A DNA stretch of 64,000 nucleotides, taken from Sulfobacillus acidophilus DSM 10332. Its GTDB lineage: Bacteria; Bacillota; Sulfobacillia; Sulfobacillales; Sulfobacillaceae. The position numbers were made by a program, and so were the translations under genes. Positions within the stretch are counted from its first letter, which is position 1; every line of letters begins with the position of its first letter. Positions 9,420 to 18,697 of the stretch are shown one piece after another. The DNA lies in assembly GCA_000237975.1 (NCBI GenBank), contig CP003179.1, positions 2,046,001-2,110,000 on the forward strand. The letters are read 5' to 3'. The notes beneath the pieces were generated by a model. That model saw only the letters and a list, made by a program, of their open reading frames with translations, did no database searches and was not told the origin of the DNA.

Positions 9420-10233
9420 GCATCCCCTCGATGACGCTTCACCGCCAGGCCTGGGCCCTGATTGCCCTGGGCTCCGGACTTTTCTTGACCCTGACCGGGA
9501 CCACCGCCATTTTGTGGCATCATATCCTCTGGTTGACCATGATGCCGCATCCCCACCCCCTAATCCCCGTACTGGGTGTCACACTCGTCGCCACCGGGAT
9601 GGCCGTCGTCGCTGGGGCCGGGCGGTCAAAGCCGGATATCGACTCATCACGTCCCATCGCCAGTGGTCGCACCGCATTCGCTCGCGTCTCATGCCCTTTC
9701 CGACCCCTCCCGTTTGGCCGTCGGCCCGCTGGCACCTCTATGCCGGCGACGACTTCAGCGGATTTACCTGGGGTATCATCCGGCCTCACATTGCCGTCTC
9801 CCGATCGTTTTGGGACCGATTAACCGAGAGCGAACGCTTAGCGGTGATGTGGCACGAAGCCCACCACGCCCGGTATCGGGTGCCGCTGGAAAAAGTCTTG
9901 TTGGCCCTACTGGATGCTCTTTACCCGGGTTGGGGCTATGGTCAGGTTTTACGCCGGCTCGCCGTGACCGAAGAGATTCTGGCCGACCGCTGGGCGATAG
10001 AGGCTCTGGGTGACGATACCCCGCTGATTAGCGCTTTACTGAAATGGTTACCGATCGACGGTCATGCCCAAGACACTTCCGTCGGGTGGGAGGACGCATT
10101 GTCCGCCCGCATTCACTTTTTGGAACATCCCACTCTCGTCGAAGCGCCCCCGTCGATAGCGTCCCCCGTGTTGGCCACCACCGCGCTCGAGGTGGCCATG
10201 ATCGCCCAAGGAATTATTTTTTGGTGCCATTAG
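9416..10233 (+). pseudogene. BlaR1-like M56 metallopeptidase, frame-disrupted
   Basis: Reading begins at the ATG at 9416 overlapping the blaI-type stop and gives two N-terminal membrane segments (LIALGSGLFLTL..., LIPVLGVTLVATG...). In this frame it ends in nonsense at 9823. From about 9610-9640 the homologous continuation is in another frame: VKAGYRL ... SESERL-like region, the zinc motif HEAHH, and EEILADRWAIEAL, running to 10233. One base change in length near the GGGGCCGGGCGG run would rejoin them. Either a real frameshift inactivates the sensor, it is a sequencing error, or ribosomes shift there. An internal start could also make only the soluble half. Confidence 0.7.
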
Positions 10234-10269
10234 GAAATGCTATGGCCCCCATCTTGTCCTCCTTCAGCA

Positions 10270-10290
10270 AATACGACATGATGTCGTATT
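10270..10290. promoter_or_regulatory. Perfect 21-bp palindrome, putative BlaI-type operator
   Basis: AATACGACAT and ATGTCGTATT flank one central G with no mismatch. It lies immediately before the AGGAGGTGTCCT ribosome site of the lipoprotein and overlaps a possible -10 (CATGAT, 17 bp after TTGTCC). Its position next to a blaI-type gene makes it the best operator candidate. No second copy was found upstream of the repressor itself. Confidence 0.7.
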
Positions 10291-10302
10291 AGGAGGTGTC
10301 CT

Positions 10303-11361
10303 ATGATCAAGATATCCCGCGGTGCGGTATGGGGAACCCTGTTGGCCAGTGCGCTGCTGGCGGGTTGCGGAACCACACAAGCCGCCGCCCCTATGTCAAA
10401 GCCGGTAACGACGGCGGCCCCGGCTCACCCCACGACCGGATCCGGCAGTTGGCTGGTGGGCGCTGCAGCCAGCCCCCCGAGCGGTGCCGGGAACGGCTTT
10501 TTATGGATAGAACATCAAAACCATTGGCATTTGGTCAGTTTGGGACAAGGCGCCAACGCCTTTCAAGCGGCCGTCTGGGGATCTTGGGTGTTTGTACCGA
10601 CTCTCACCGGCACAACCGACGTCGTCGACTGGACAACCCAAAAGCTGGTTAACACGTTGGCCACGCCGGTCGGCTCCCGCGTCGCCTTAGTGGATGCGGC
10701 AACCCACCGCCTCTATCTCATCGGACCCAACACGACCGCCGCCTATGCCTTACCCGGCTTGAAGCCCCTGTGGCAAAAGCCTGTCGGCGGAAATACGGCC
10801 GTGATTGCCGACAACCGCCTTTACCTGAACGCGCCTACTGCCAGCGTCACCACCATCTTAAATGCCGAGACCGGCGCTCTCGAACTAAATGTCCCGGTCG
10901 GCCATATAGAAGATATGGTCTTCGATCCCGCCTACCATACGCTCTGGATGGCCAATTGGTATAACGGTGATATGACCGTGCTTAACGTCACGACCAACCG
11001 GGTGGTGACGACGCTCCATGAAGCGGAAGGCGGCGGATTTAGCATGACGGATAAAATGGGGGCGATGAGCGGATATATGCAAATTGCCGCTGGCCCGAAC
11101 GGCCAACACGTCTACGCCGCCTCTTTCAGTGGAAATATCATGGAGTTTAACGCCAACACCAACCAATTTGTCCGGGACGTGCCGGCTCCGGTACCGATGG
11201 CCAAATTGTCGGGTTTGGCGATTGATCCGACGGGACAAATCGCCTACACCACGGTAGAAAGTCAAAACGAAACGATTGCCGTTTCTCTGAAGTCCGGCGC
11301 CCTTTTGGCATTGTGGCCGCATATTCAGTCCAATCGCTGGCTGACCTTCAGCGCACCATAA
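10303..11361 (+). CDS. Secreted lipoprotein with YVTN-type beta-propeller
   Basis: 352 residues after AGGAGG. A lipoprotein signal with lipobox LAGC is at residues 18-21, then a Thr/Ala/Pro linker, then repeated blades such as VGHIEDMVFDPAYHTLWMANW and IDPTGQIAYTTVES that resemble YVTN/NHL beta-propellers. Probably membrane-anchored on the outer face, serving binding or scaffolding. The palindrome just upstream suggests control by the BlaI-type repressor. Confidence 0.75.
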   Translation: MIKISRGAVWGTLLASALLAGCGTTQAAAPMSKPVTTAAPAHPTTGSGSWLVGAAASPPSGAGNGFLWIEHQNHWHLVSLGQGANAFQAAVWGSWVFVPTLTGTTDVVDWTTQKLVNTLATPVGSRVALVDAATHRLYLIGPNTTAAYALPGLKPLWQKPVGGNTAVIADNRLYLNAPTASVTTILNAETGALELNVPVGHIEDMVFDPAYHTLWMANWYNGDMTVLNVTTNRVVTTLHEAEGGGFSMTDKMGAMSGYMQIAAGPNGQHVYAASFSGNIMEFNANTNQFVRDVPAPVPMAKLSGLAIDPTGQIAYTTVESQNETIAVSLKSGALLALWPHIQSNRWLTFSAP

Positions 11362-11402
11362 GGTCCGCCGTCTGGTTTCCGGGGGCGATATATTAAAAGG
11401 TT

Positions 11403-11423
11403 CAGGGGGGCGTTGCCCCCCTG
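11403..11423. terminator. Intrinsic terminator between convergent genes
   Basis: A perfect 9-bp stem (CAGGGGGGC / GCCCCCCTG) with GTT loop. On the minus strand it is followed by CCTTTTAAT, on the plus strand by a weaker ATCTTCC. It probably serves both the lipoprotein and the chemoreceptor gene. Confidence 0.75.
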
Positions 11424-11452
11424 ATCTTCCCTACGATTCTGCGGTTTGGGTA

Positions 11453-13480
11453 TTACGCCGTTTTCGCCAACGCCGGATCGAGCGTTTCGGGCAATTGATA
11501 GCGGTCGACCAATTCGCCTAACGTGTCCGACACGGTGGCCAAGGTTTCCGATTGCCCTTTTAGCGTGTCTGCCGATTCGCTTAAATGATCCGCCGCATTC
11601 GATACGCTGTCCACCGCCCCGGCGGTTTCCTCCGCCCCGGCGGCCAAGTTTTGAACCGTCTCGGACGTCGATTGCGTCGCCGATGCCATCTCCGCGGCCA
11701 CGGTCGTATTGGCGTCGGAAACGGCCGAAATATGGTTCATCGCCTCCGCCACTTGGGCTCCCTGCCGACTGACGGTAGCCGCTTCCGCCACCACGCGGTT
11801 CATGGCTTGGGCGACCTGGCCCAAGGCCTCGTGCATACGGGTTAAGGCATCTTGTGCACGCCCGGCCATCTCATGGCCTTCCGCCATTTCCTGACGACCC
11901 TCGCTCATGGCGTTCACCGACACCGCCACATCTTGTTGAATGGACGAGACGATGCGGCGAATGTTCTCGGTTTCTTTGGCGGATTGCTCCGCCAGTCGGC
12001 GCACTTCGTCGGCTACCACCGCAAACCCACGGCCCGCTTCCCCCGCCCGCGCCGCCTCAATCGCCGCATTCAACGCCAACAGGTTCGTTTGATCGGCAAT
12101 ATCGGAAATGGCGCGAATAATGGTGTCAATTTCCTCCGAGCGTGCGCCCAACCGTTGAATCGCCGCCGCCGCGGTCTCGGTGACCTCGGTAATACGAGCC
12201 ATTTTAGCTAACGTCTGTTCGACTTCCGACCGTCCCGCATCCGTCACCCGCTGAGACTCGCCCGTCAACGCCTCAATATCCCGAATGGCTTCATCGAGGG
12301 CGGCTTCCGCCGCCTGCATGGCAGCCAGGCTCGCCGTGCCTTGCAATACCGCTTCCGCCTCTTTTTCCGTACCTGCCGCCACGGTATCGCCGGCCGCTTG
12401 TAATTGGTGCATTGACGCCGCAATTTGTTGTAATCCATGGGCCGATTGGGCACTGGCGACGGCCGCTTGTTGCATGGCCTGCCGAATTTGACGGGTAGCC
12501 GCGACCGTCCGTTCCGTCAATTGTTGAAGAGCCTTGGCCTCAACCCGCACTTGATGACCGGTGGCCTTCACCCGACCTAAAACCTCCGTCAGCGCGCGAT
12601 GCATCTCTAGCACCGCTTGTCCTAACCGATCGCGTGAACTTCGAGGCACCGGAGCTTTCCGCAAATCCCCTTGGCTAATGGCATCCGCCACCGCGCTGAG
12701 ATCCCCGAGATACCCGATTAATTGTTGAAAAGCGGTCGCCAATTGACCGATTTCATCCGTACCGGTCGCCTGTACCGCTTGATTCACATCGCCTTCGGCA
12801 AGCCCCCGAGCAACCCCCGCCAAGTCTTGTAATGGACGCGCAATGCCTTTCCATTGCATTAATAAGGCGCCTAATGCCACCAACATGGTAACCATCCAGC
12901 CCAATATGAGGATGTTGCGACTTTGATTGAGGTGCCGACGGGCTAATGCCAATTGGGTTTGGGTGACTTGTTTGACGTTGCCCGCGACGTTTGTCAGCGC
13001 GTGGTTCATTTGCTGCGTAGCCGGCGAGTTGGCCACGGTTTGCCAATAAATGGCTTGGCTCACCTGGCCGTGCAAAATCGCCTGGTGCGCTTTTTCGACG
13101 AACCCGTAATACCCTTGCCAGGCCGAGCTTAATTGCCGAACCCCGGTCGGATTAAAGTGATACCCGGCTAGTTCTCGCAGTTGGACCTCCAATTGCTGTC
13201 CAATTTTTTGATCTTTAAGCCATTTCTTGGTGACCGTTGCCGGTTGATGCTGGGCCGCCGCCAATAAATAGGCATTCATCACCCCGTCAAAATGGTTAAA
13301 CGAGGCCGCTACTTGACTGGTGGTCACTAAAAACGGCACGGCCTGCTCTTCAATCCGCGTGACATCCTGGTTAACTTGAGTAGTGCGCCAAACCATCCAA
13401 CTATCCGTCACCGCCAATAAAAATAAAATGATAGCCATCGTCCAGGCTAATTTCCCGCTAATTGAAATGCGTGACCACAT
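11453..13480 (-). CDS. Methyl-accepting chemotaxis protein
   Basis: 675 residues; start with GAGGAGG site. Topology: N-terminal membrane helix (about 10-30), a roughly 150-residue extracytoplasmic helical sensor of the 4HB type, second membrane helix ([16 protein letters not shown]), HAMP domain, then a long cytoplasmic coiled coil. The signalling hairpin is intact: [29 protein letters not shown] split over the tip, [13 protein letters not shown] after it. It relays an external signal to CheA. No che genes are in the window; the ligand is unknown. Confidence 0.95.
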   Translation of the reverse strand: MWSRISISGKLAWTMAIILFLLAVTDSWMVWRTTQVNQDVTRIEEQAVPFLVTTSQVAASFNHFDGVMNAYLLAAAQHQPATVTKKWLKDQKIGQQLEVQLRELAGYHFNPTGVRQLSSAWQGYYGFVEKAHQAILHGQVSQAIYWQTVANSPATQQMNHALTNVAGNVKQVTQTQLALARRHLNQSRNILILGWMVTMLVALGALLMQWKGIARPLQDLAGVARGLAEGDVNQAVQATGTDEIGQLATAFQQLIGYLGDLSAVADAISQGDLRKAPVPRSSRDRLGQAVLEMHRALTEVLGRVKATGHQVRVEAKALQQLTERTVAATRQIRQAMQQAAVASAQSAHGLQQIAASMHQLQAAGDTVAAGTEKEAEAVLQGTASLAAMQAAEAALDEAIRDIEALTGESQRVTDAGRSEVEQTLAKMARITEVTETAAAAIQRLGARSEEIDTIIRAISDIADQTNLLALNAAIEAARAGEAGRGFAVVADEVRRLAEQSAKETENIRRIVSSIQQDVAVSVNAMSEGRQEMAEGHEMAGRAQDALTRMHEALGQVAQAMNRVVAEAATVSRQGAQVAEAMNHISAVSDANTTVAAEMASATQSTSETVQNLAAGAEETAGAVDSVSNAADHLSESADTLKGQSETLATVSDTLGELVDRYQLPETLDPALAKTA

Positions 13481-13504
13481 AGAAAAACCTCCTCAACACA
13501 CTGT

Positions 13505-14248
13505 TCACGGATTGTCCTGACTCTCAAGCGGCATTTTCCCAAGAAATCCTTCTTGGTAGGCCCACGTCCAGACCTTGGCCGAGTAGGGCGATCCTAGCGC
13601 GCGGCCCGCCGCCGCATCCACCCCCACATCTTTCAAGGCCGAAACCCAAGACAACTCTTCCACGCCGAGCGCAATCACTTGGGCACCGGACTTTTGCGCC
13701 CGGGTGACCCATTCGGGCAATGGTTTACGCGGACTGACGATCCAGCGTTGGACCATCCCCCGATCCAACATCAAAAACGACGGACGAATCTCCTCCCACT
13801 TGGACGAAAGTCCCTCGGCCGTTTCTTGATGAAGCCAGGCGACATGATATCCCCAGCTTTGAATCAGGCGAATGCCGCTGCGGGCTCTTTGATGGCGGAC
13901 CGCGGAATCGGACGCGACCCACACGATGCGATGGGCCCAATCCCGAGGAATTTGCGAAACCGGACATTTGAGGCTCTCGGGACTTATTCGGATAAAGAAA
14001 AGGCCCGGTAACCGATACCCTGTCTCCAAGGCTCTTTGGACCACCAACCGATCGAGCTCGGGTGCCCGGTGAAGCTTTTCCGCCCAACGCCATAACAGCG
14101 GGACGGACGCTTCCAACCGAAACCGGGTCAGCACATCAAATCCCCAGAGGCCTCCCGTGACATGGTGGATCGGTTGAAACACGATCTCCACGTCCTCATT
14201 CCGAATGACCGCGTCCAACACCTCACGGGCCCAATCGTGGGGGATCAT
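13505..14248 (-). CDS. Degenerate EAL-domain protein
   Basis: 247 residues; the ATG at 14248 overlaps the stop of the upstream gene in an ATGA. The start VEIVFQPIHHVTGGLWGFDVLTR aligns with EAL domains, but the signature Glu-Ala-Leu is replaced by DVL, and the later catalytic DDxG and metal-binding residues are not recognisable. It is therefore probably not a c-di-GMP phosphodiesterase but a binding or partner protein for the GGDEF-EAL enzyme encoded just upstream, with which it is translationally coupled. Confidence 0.8.
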   Translation of the reverse strand: MIPHDWAREVLDAVIRNEDVEIVFQPIHHVTGGLWGFDVLTRFRLEASVPLLWRWAEKLHRAPELDRLVVQRALETGYRLPGLFFIRISPESLKCPVSQIPRDWAHRIVWVASDSAVRHQRARSGIRLIQSWGYHVAWLHQETAEGLSSKWEEIRPSFLMLDRGMVQRWIVSPRKPLPEWVTRAQKSGAQVIALGVEELSWVSALKDVGVDAAAGRALGSPYSAKVWTWAYQEGFLGKMPLESQDNP

Positions 14249-16392
14249 GGCCGGGTCCCTTCTTTCATCAGCAACTCCGGTTGCGGGCGGCCCAGCCAAA
14301 ATCCCTGGCCGCCGTCAAAACCCATTTGCACCACGCTCTCCCAATGGGTTTCGGTTTCGATACCTTCCGCAATTACCTGTCCTCCCCGTTGGTGTACCCA
14401 TTCGATTAACATCCCCGCCATATCCCGGGCCCTGGGGTAGGCGAGTAACGCCTGCGTCCACGTTAAGTCGACTTTCACCACGTCGGTCGGCCATCCCCAA
14501 AGCCGCCACAGATCGTGGGCTCCGGAACCCACGTCGTCGAGCGCCCATCGCCGGCCCGGCAGGGATTGGCGCCAAAAATCGGCGGTGAATACTTCATCCC
14601 CCTCTAATCGCCGTTCCGAAAGCTCCCACACGAGCTGATCGCGTCCGACGGATAAGGCCAATCGGTCTTCTACGGCCGAAAAGCCGGGATCGCCCAAAGT
14701 CTGGGGGTGGATATTACAGAAAAGGGAAATCCCTCCGGGCCAACTCCGCTGCTCCACCGCGCGGGCGATAGCCTCCAACGCCTTTAAGTCCGCTCGAATG
14801 CCGTCACCCATATGAAACGCATCGGAAAAAAACCGCGCCGGCGAAATCGCCTGATCCCCGCGTCGCGGACGCACTAACGCTTCATACCCCCAAAGATCCC
14901 GGACGGGACACCGATAGATGGGCTGAAAGACGACGTCTAATTCGGTGCCGTCGACCACCGAGGCTTGCCAGGTCGACGGCTTTGGACGCGCATGACGGAC
15001 TTGAGCCCAATAGCCCACCACGTCTTGACCCACCCGGATGGGTACTATCGTTTCTTCCGCCCACCACCGGGTGCCGTCCGGGCGCCGGTTTTCCATCGCG
15101 CCATGCCAGACACGACCGGCACTAATCGTGTCCCACAACTCTTGATAGACAGATTGAGGGGTATGGCCGCCTTGATGACGCCGAGGGTTGTAACCAATCC
15201 ATTGATGCCGGGACAACCCGGTCAACGCTTCAAAAGCGGGATTGACCGCCAAAATGGTGCCGGCCCGGTTGGTGAGCATGGCCGCTTCCGACCAGGGGTG
15301 CCAGAGAATGGCCGCCGCATCACTCAACCACCCCAGTTCCCCGTCCGGATCGCGGGTCGGCGAGTGGCTGAGGTCTACCCGCACCGGCGACTCCCCTTTG
15401 ACTTGGTTCTTCCCCGCTCGTTTGGCGTCTAAAAGCGCCTGGTCGGCCCGTTGCCAGGTCTCTTCCGTCAGGGATCCGGCCGCCCAGCCAATGGAGACCC
15501 CCATTTGCACCATCCGTCCCGGCGTCGGATAGGGTTCGACCGACGCCACGCGATGCAACCGATCGACCACCGAGGCCCAATCATCCTCCGTGCCTCCCGG
15601 CATCCAAACGCTAAACTCATCCCCGCCGTCGCGGACGACCGCGTCCTCCCGGCGACAGGCCTCTTTGAGACGTCGCGCAAATTCGCGTAAAATCGCGTCG
15701 CCGGCCGCATGCCCATAGGTATCGTTAATCCATTTGAAATCGTCAAGGTCCAAAACCGCTACGGCGCCCTCCGGGCTTGGCCCCTGAAGCCGCCAAGCCG
15801 CCAGGCCATAGCGGGATAGGGCACCCGTCAAGGCGTCGGCGTTGGCGCGTTCCGTTTGCACCGCTAAGGCCGTTTCCCGCTGAAGTTGATTAGCGGCATA
15901 GCCCAACAGCAAAATGCCCGCAGTCAACGTGACCAACGCATCCTGAATGCCGTCCGGGTTGACCAGAACACTTACCGCCAACACGGTGACCGCTGTGCCG
16001 GCCATGAGCAGTCGCCGTTGACGGCGAAACCGCCAGGCGGCCGCACCAATGACGAAAATCCAGCCGCCGTCCCATAAAAGCCGCGGCCAATCCCCCGCAT
16101 GATGCCCGAGTTCGGTCATCCAGCCGCCGAGTCCCAACGCTACCAATCGTCCGAGCAACAATCGACCGTCGGGTTCCAGATAGGCTAAAGACGCCATCGC
16201 CACCAAGGTGACACCGAGCGGCACCGGGATGACCGGTAAATTCGCGACCACCAACAACGCCACCGGTACCCCTAAGATAATCGCCAAGCGCGCGAATCGA
16301 CGAGGACCCTGGCGTACCAGGGACGGTATGCCGTCCCAGAGGCTTACCACCAACCCGGCGAGTAAAACTCCATGTAAAATTAAAAACAGCAC
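14245..16392 (-). CDS. Membrane GGDEF-PAS-EAL c-di-GMP protein
   Basis: 715 residues. Roughly six N-terminal hydrophobic segments (1-190), then a GGDEF domain with the motif intact (RDGGDEFSVW) and DLDDFKWINDTYGH, a PAS domain (NPAFEALTGLSRHQWIG), and an EAL domain with YEALVRP, LDDVGSG and AEGIET kept. Both c-di-GMP synthesis and breakdown are thus possible. The first codon is a GTG with a poor ribosome site, so the exact start is uncertain. Two inverted Spo0A-box matches lie 175-200 bp upstream. Confidence 0.9.
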   Translation of the reverse strand: MLFLILHGVLLAGLVVSLWDGIPSLVRQGPRRFARLAIILGVPVALLVVANLPVIPVPLGVTLVAMASLAYLEPDGRLLLGRLVALGLGGWMTELGHHAGDWPRLLWDGGWIFVIGAAAWRFRRQRRLLMAGTAVTVLAVSVLVNPDGIQDALVTLTAGILLLGYAANQLQRETALAVQTERANADALTGALSRYGLAAWRLQGPSPEGAVAVLDLDDFKWINDTYGHAAGDAILREFARRLKEACRREDAVVRDGGDEFSVWMPGGTEDDWASVVDRLHRVASVEPYPTPGRMVQMGVSIGWAAGSLTEETWQRADQALLDAKRAGKNQVKGESPVRVDLSHSPTRDPDGELGWLSDAAAILWHPWSEAAMLTNRAGTILAVNPAFEALTGLSRHQWIGYNPRRHQGGHTPQSVYQELWDTISAGRVWHGAMENRRPDGTRWWAEETIVPIRVGQDVVGYWAQVRHARPKPSTWQASVVDGTELDVVFQPIYRCPVRDLWGYEALVRPRRGDQAISPARFFSDAFHMGDGIRADLKALEAIARAVEQRSWPGGISLFCNIHPQTLGDPGFSAVEDRLALSVGRDQLVWELSERRLEGDEVFTADFWRQSLPGRRWALDDVGSGAHDLWRLWGWPTDVVKVDLTWTQALLAYPRARDMAGMLIEWVHQRGGQVIAEGIETETHWESVVQMGFDGGQGFWLGRPQPELLMKEGTRP

Positions 16393-16566
16393 CGATTTCC
16401 AGGGCGCCGTAATGCCACCCCTTTTCTATCAAATCGAGGAGAAGACCCCCCGGACGGAAATACCCTCGGTCGCAAAATACAATCAAATCTGAAGAGTGTC
16501 GTACTTTCTATTTTAGAGATTACAACGGGGTAAAAATCAACGTCCACGGCCTATTGTCCCTCATCA

Positions 16567-16595
16567 TTCGACAAAAAAGAAATTATAGTGTCGAA
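16567..16595 (-). promoter_or_regulatory. Two inverted Spo0A-box matches flanking a TATAAT
   Basis: TTCGACA (16567-16573) and TGTCGAA (16589-16595) are both exact matches to the 0A-box consensus TGTCGAA in opposite orientation. Between them, on the minus strand, is a TATAAT that could be the -10 of the GGDEF-EAL gene. The leader would be about 180 nt. Two exact heptamers this close are unlikely by chance but not impossible. Confidence 0.5.
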
Positions 16596-16612
16596 ATAGG
16601 GTAAGGTTCCGG

Positions 16613-16645
16613 TCATAAAAAAACGCTCCCCGGAGCCCGGGGAGC
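16613..16645 (-). terminator. Intrinsic terminator of the aldo/keto reductase gene
   Basis: A perfect 9-bp stem (GCTCCCCGG / CCGGGGAGC, loop of 3) sits after the stop of the minus-strand gene and is followed on that strand by a run of seven T. A classical rho-independent terminator. Confidence 0.92.
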
Positions 16646-16662
16646 AAATCGGTGACCCGATA

Positions 16663-17646
16663 TTAATACGGTCCACGAATAAAGTCGGCCACCTGGTTTT
16701 CATAAAACGTGCGCAAGCGCTCTTGCTCTTCGGCCGTAAACGGCGGCACCGCGAGGGCGGTTAGATTGGCTTTCACTTGCTCAATATTTTTAAACCCGGG
16801 AATAACACTGGAGATTCCCGCCTGATCCAAAATCCAGCGTAGAGCGGCGGCCGCCATCGTCTCCCGTCCTTCGGCAATCCAACGCAATTGATCCGCCAGC
16901 TCCACCCCTTTCTCAAAGGGTAATCCCGCAAACGTTTCCCCCACGTTAAAGGCTTGGCCGTCCCGGTTAAAGTTTCGGTGGTCGCTCGGGGAAAAGGTAT
17001 CGGTGGTCCGGAATTTGCCGGTTAAAAGCCCACTCGCCAACGGGACCCGGGCGAGAATGCCCACCTGTTGCCGTGCCGCCCGGGGTAAGAGTTCGTGTAA
17101 CGGCTTTTGCCGAAAAATGTTGAAAATCACCTGTAAGGAGGCCACGCCGGGATATTCCAAGGCTTTTAATCCCTCATAGACGGTTTCCACACTAACCCCG
17201 TAGTGCCGGATCAACCCTTCCTGGCGTAACCGGTCCAATACCTCAAACACCTCGCCCCGTTCAATGACCCAGGTCGGCGGGCAATGAACCTGGTATAAAT
17301 CAATCGCCTCCCGCCTCAGGCGGGCGAGACTGTCCAGCGCGTACTGCTTCACCGTGTCATAGGCATAATTCAGGGGATCCTCAAGATTTCCTCGCCGGCA
17401 AAATTTAGTGGCGACGATAATCTCCGGCCGGTGGCCGACGATTTGCCCCAAAAGGGTCTCCGACCGCCCGTCCCCGTAAACGTCCGCCGTGTCAAAGAAA
17501 TTGACTCCCTGATCGATCGCATACGAAATGGCGTTTAACGCCTCGGATTCCTCCACCGTCGCGCCCCAGGATCCCCCGATGGCCCAAGTTCCAAGCCCTA
17601 CCGCGCTCACCCGATAGCCGGTTTTCCCCAATTCCCGGTATTCCAT
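16663..17646 (-). CDS. Aldo/keto reductase
   Basis: 327 residues with an AAGGAGGAGA site. Catalytic tetrad residues can be placed: Asp and Tyr in DTADVYG, Lys in VATKF, His in YQVHCP. The N-terminal MEYRELGKTGYRVSAVGLGTW is typical of the AKR11/YghZ-like NADPH-dependent branch. Substrate unknown. It follows the DmpA-type peptidase gene by 18 bp, so the two are probably co-transcribed and end at the terminator just downstream. Confidence 0.92.
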   Translation of the reverse strand: MEYRELGKTGYRVSAVGLGTWAIGGSWGATVEESEALNAISYAIDQGVNFFDTADVYGDGRSETLLGQIVGHRPEIIVATKFCRRGNLEDPLNYAYDTVKQYALDSLARLRREAIDLYQVHCPPTWVIERGEVFEVLDRLRQEGLIRHYGVSVETVYEGLKALEYPGVASLQVIFNIFRQKPLHELLPRAARQQVGILARVPLASGLLTGKFRTTDTFSPSDHRNFNRDGQAFNVGETFAGLPFEKGVELADQLRWIAEGRETMAAAALRWILDQAGISSVIPGFKNIEQVKANLTALAVPPFTAEEQERLRTFYENQVADFIRGPY

Positions 17647-17664
17647 CAGATCTCCTCCTTATGT

Positions 17665-18600
17665 TCACGTTCTGGTGTTGGCCGAACGGACGGCACGGAT
17701 GACCGCCGAGGCCACCAAATCCGCCGCCGGCACGCCGACTCGACCCGCGGACGCGGGGACCGCCCCCACCGACACGGCGAATAAGGCGTCCCCGTCCCAC
17801 GGGGTGTGCACCGGGCGGATGGTCCGCGCCAATCCGGTGTGGGCCATTTTCGCCACCCGCAAAAGCTCCCCTTTCGACAGCCCGGCATTCGTGATCACCA
17901 CGCCCAGGGTAGTGGCTTGGCCGAAGGGCATATCGTCCAACGAGCCCCGGAAAGCATAATCCATGTCGTCCGGCCTGCCGTCATCCCCGAGCGGACCGGC
18001 AATCAGGCGTCCCTGACCATCCACCACGCTCCCGACCGCATTGACGACAACGAGCACCCCGATTCGAAGCCCGTCCGACGTGACCAGCGTCAGCGCGGCC
18101 TGCCCGCCTTTCATGGCCCGTTCCGGTCCCCGCAGTTTACCGACGGTGGCCCCGCTGCCGGCGCCGTAACTCCCGGCCGAAACGATTTGTAACCCTTGCC
18201 AGGCCCGCGTCACCGCCAGGACGCCATCCTCCACGGATAAAATCTCAGGACGTCCGTATTCAAGGTCAAAAAGGGCCGCCGCCACCACGATCGGTACCCG
18301 ATGGTGTCCGGCGCGAAATCCCCGCTGCCGAGCGGCCAACGCCGCCATTGCCCCCTCGGCGGTCCGAAGCCCAAACGCGCTGCCCCCGGTCAACACCACG
18401 GCATCCGGGCCCGGCACGAGATGATCCGGTTCTAAAACGGGTGTTTCCCGGGTAGCCGGAGCTCCCCCGGCAATGTGGACCGCTCCCCGGGCGCCTTCCG
18501 GTAAAACAATCGCCGTGAGTCCGGTGCCGGCCTCGGTACGCGTGACTTCTCCGACACCGACACCCGGCAAAAAGAGCCCATCGAGCCATACCGAAGCCAT
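17665..18600 (-). CDS. P1/DmpA family (S58) aminopeptidase
   Basis: 311 residues from the ATG at 18600, which has GGGGGTGAAG before it; upstream codons lack family similarity. The DmpA/PepS58 pattern is visible: LTGGSAFGLRTAEG near residue 90, a central GATVGKL region, and the autocleavage-type ITNAGLSKGEL segment. Family members are self-processing Ntn-type peptidases for N-terminal residues of small peptides or beta-peptides. No signal peptide. Confidence 0.85.
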   Translation of the reverse strand: MASVWLDGLFLPGVGVGEVTRTEAGTGLTAIVLPEGARGAVHIAGGAPATRETPVLEPDHLVPGPDAVVLTGGSAFGLRTAEGAMAALAARQRGFRAGHHRVPIVVAAALFDLEYGRPEILSVEDGVLAVTRAWQGLQIVSAGSYGAGSGATVGKLRGPERAMKGGQAALTLVTSDGLRIGVLVVVNAVGSVVDGQGRLIAGPLGDDGRPDDMDYAFRGSLDDMPFGQATTLGVVITNAGLSKGELLRVAKMAHTGLARTIRPVHTPWDGDALFAVSVGAVPASAGRVGVPAADLVASAVIRAVRSANTRT

Positions 18601-18697
18601 CGCTTCACCCCCGTTTCCGCGGCACGTGATCCCGGCACACCGCATATGCTGGTTGTTGGTAACCTTACCCACTTTTTGCAAAGGATGGAGAGCCTTT

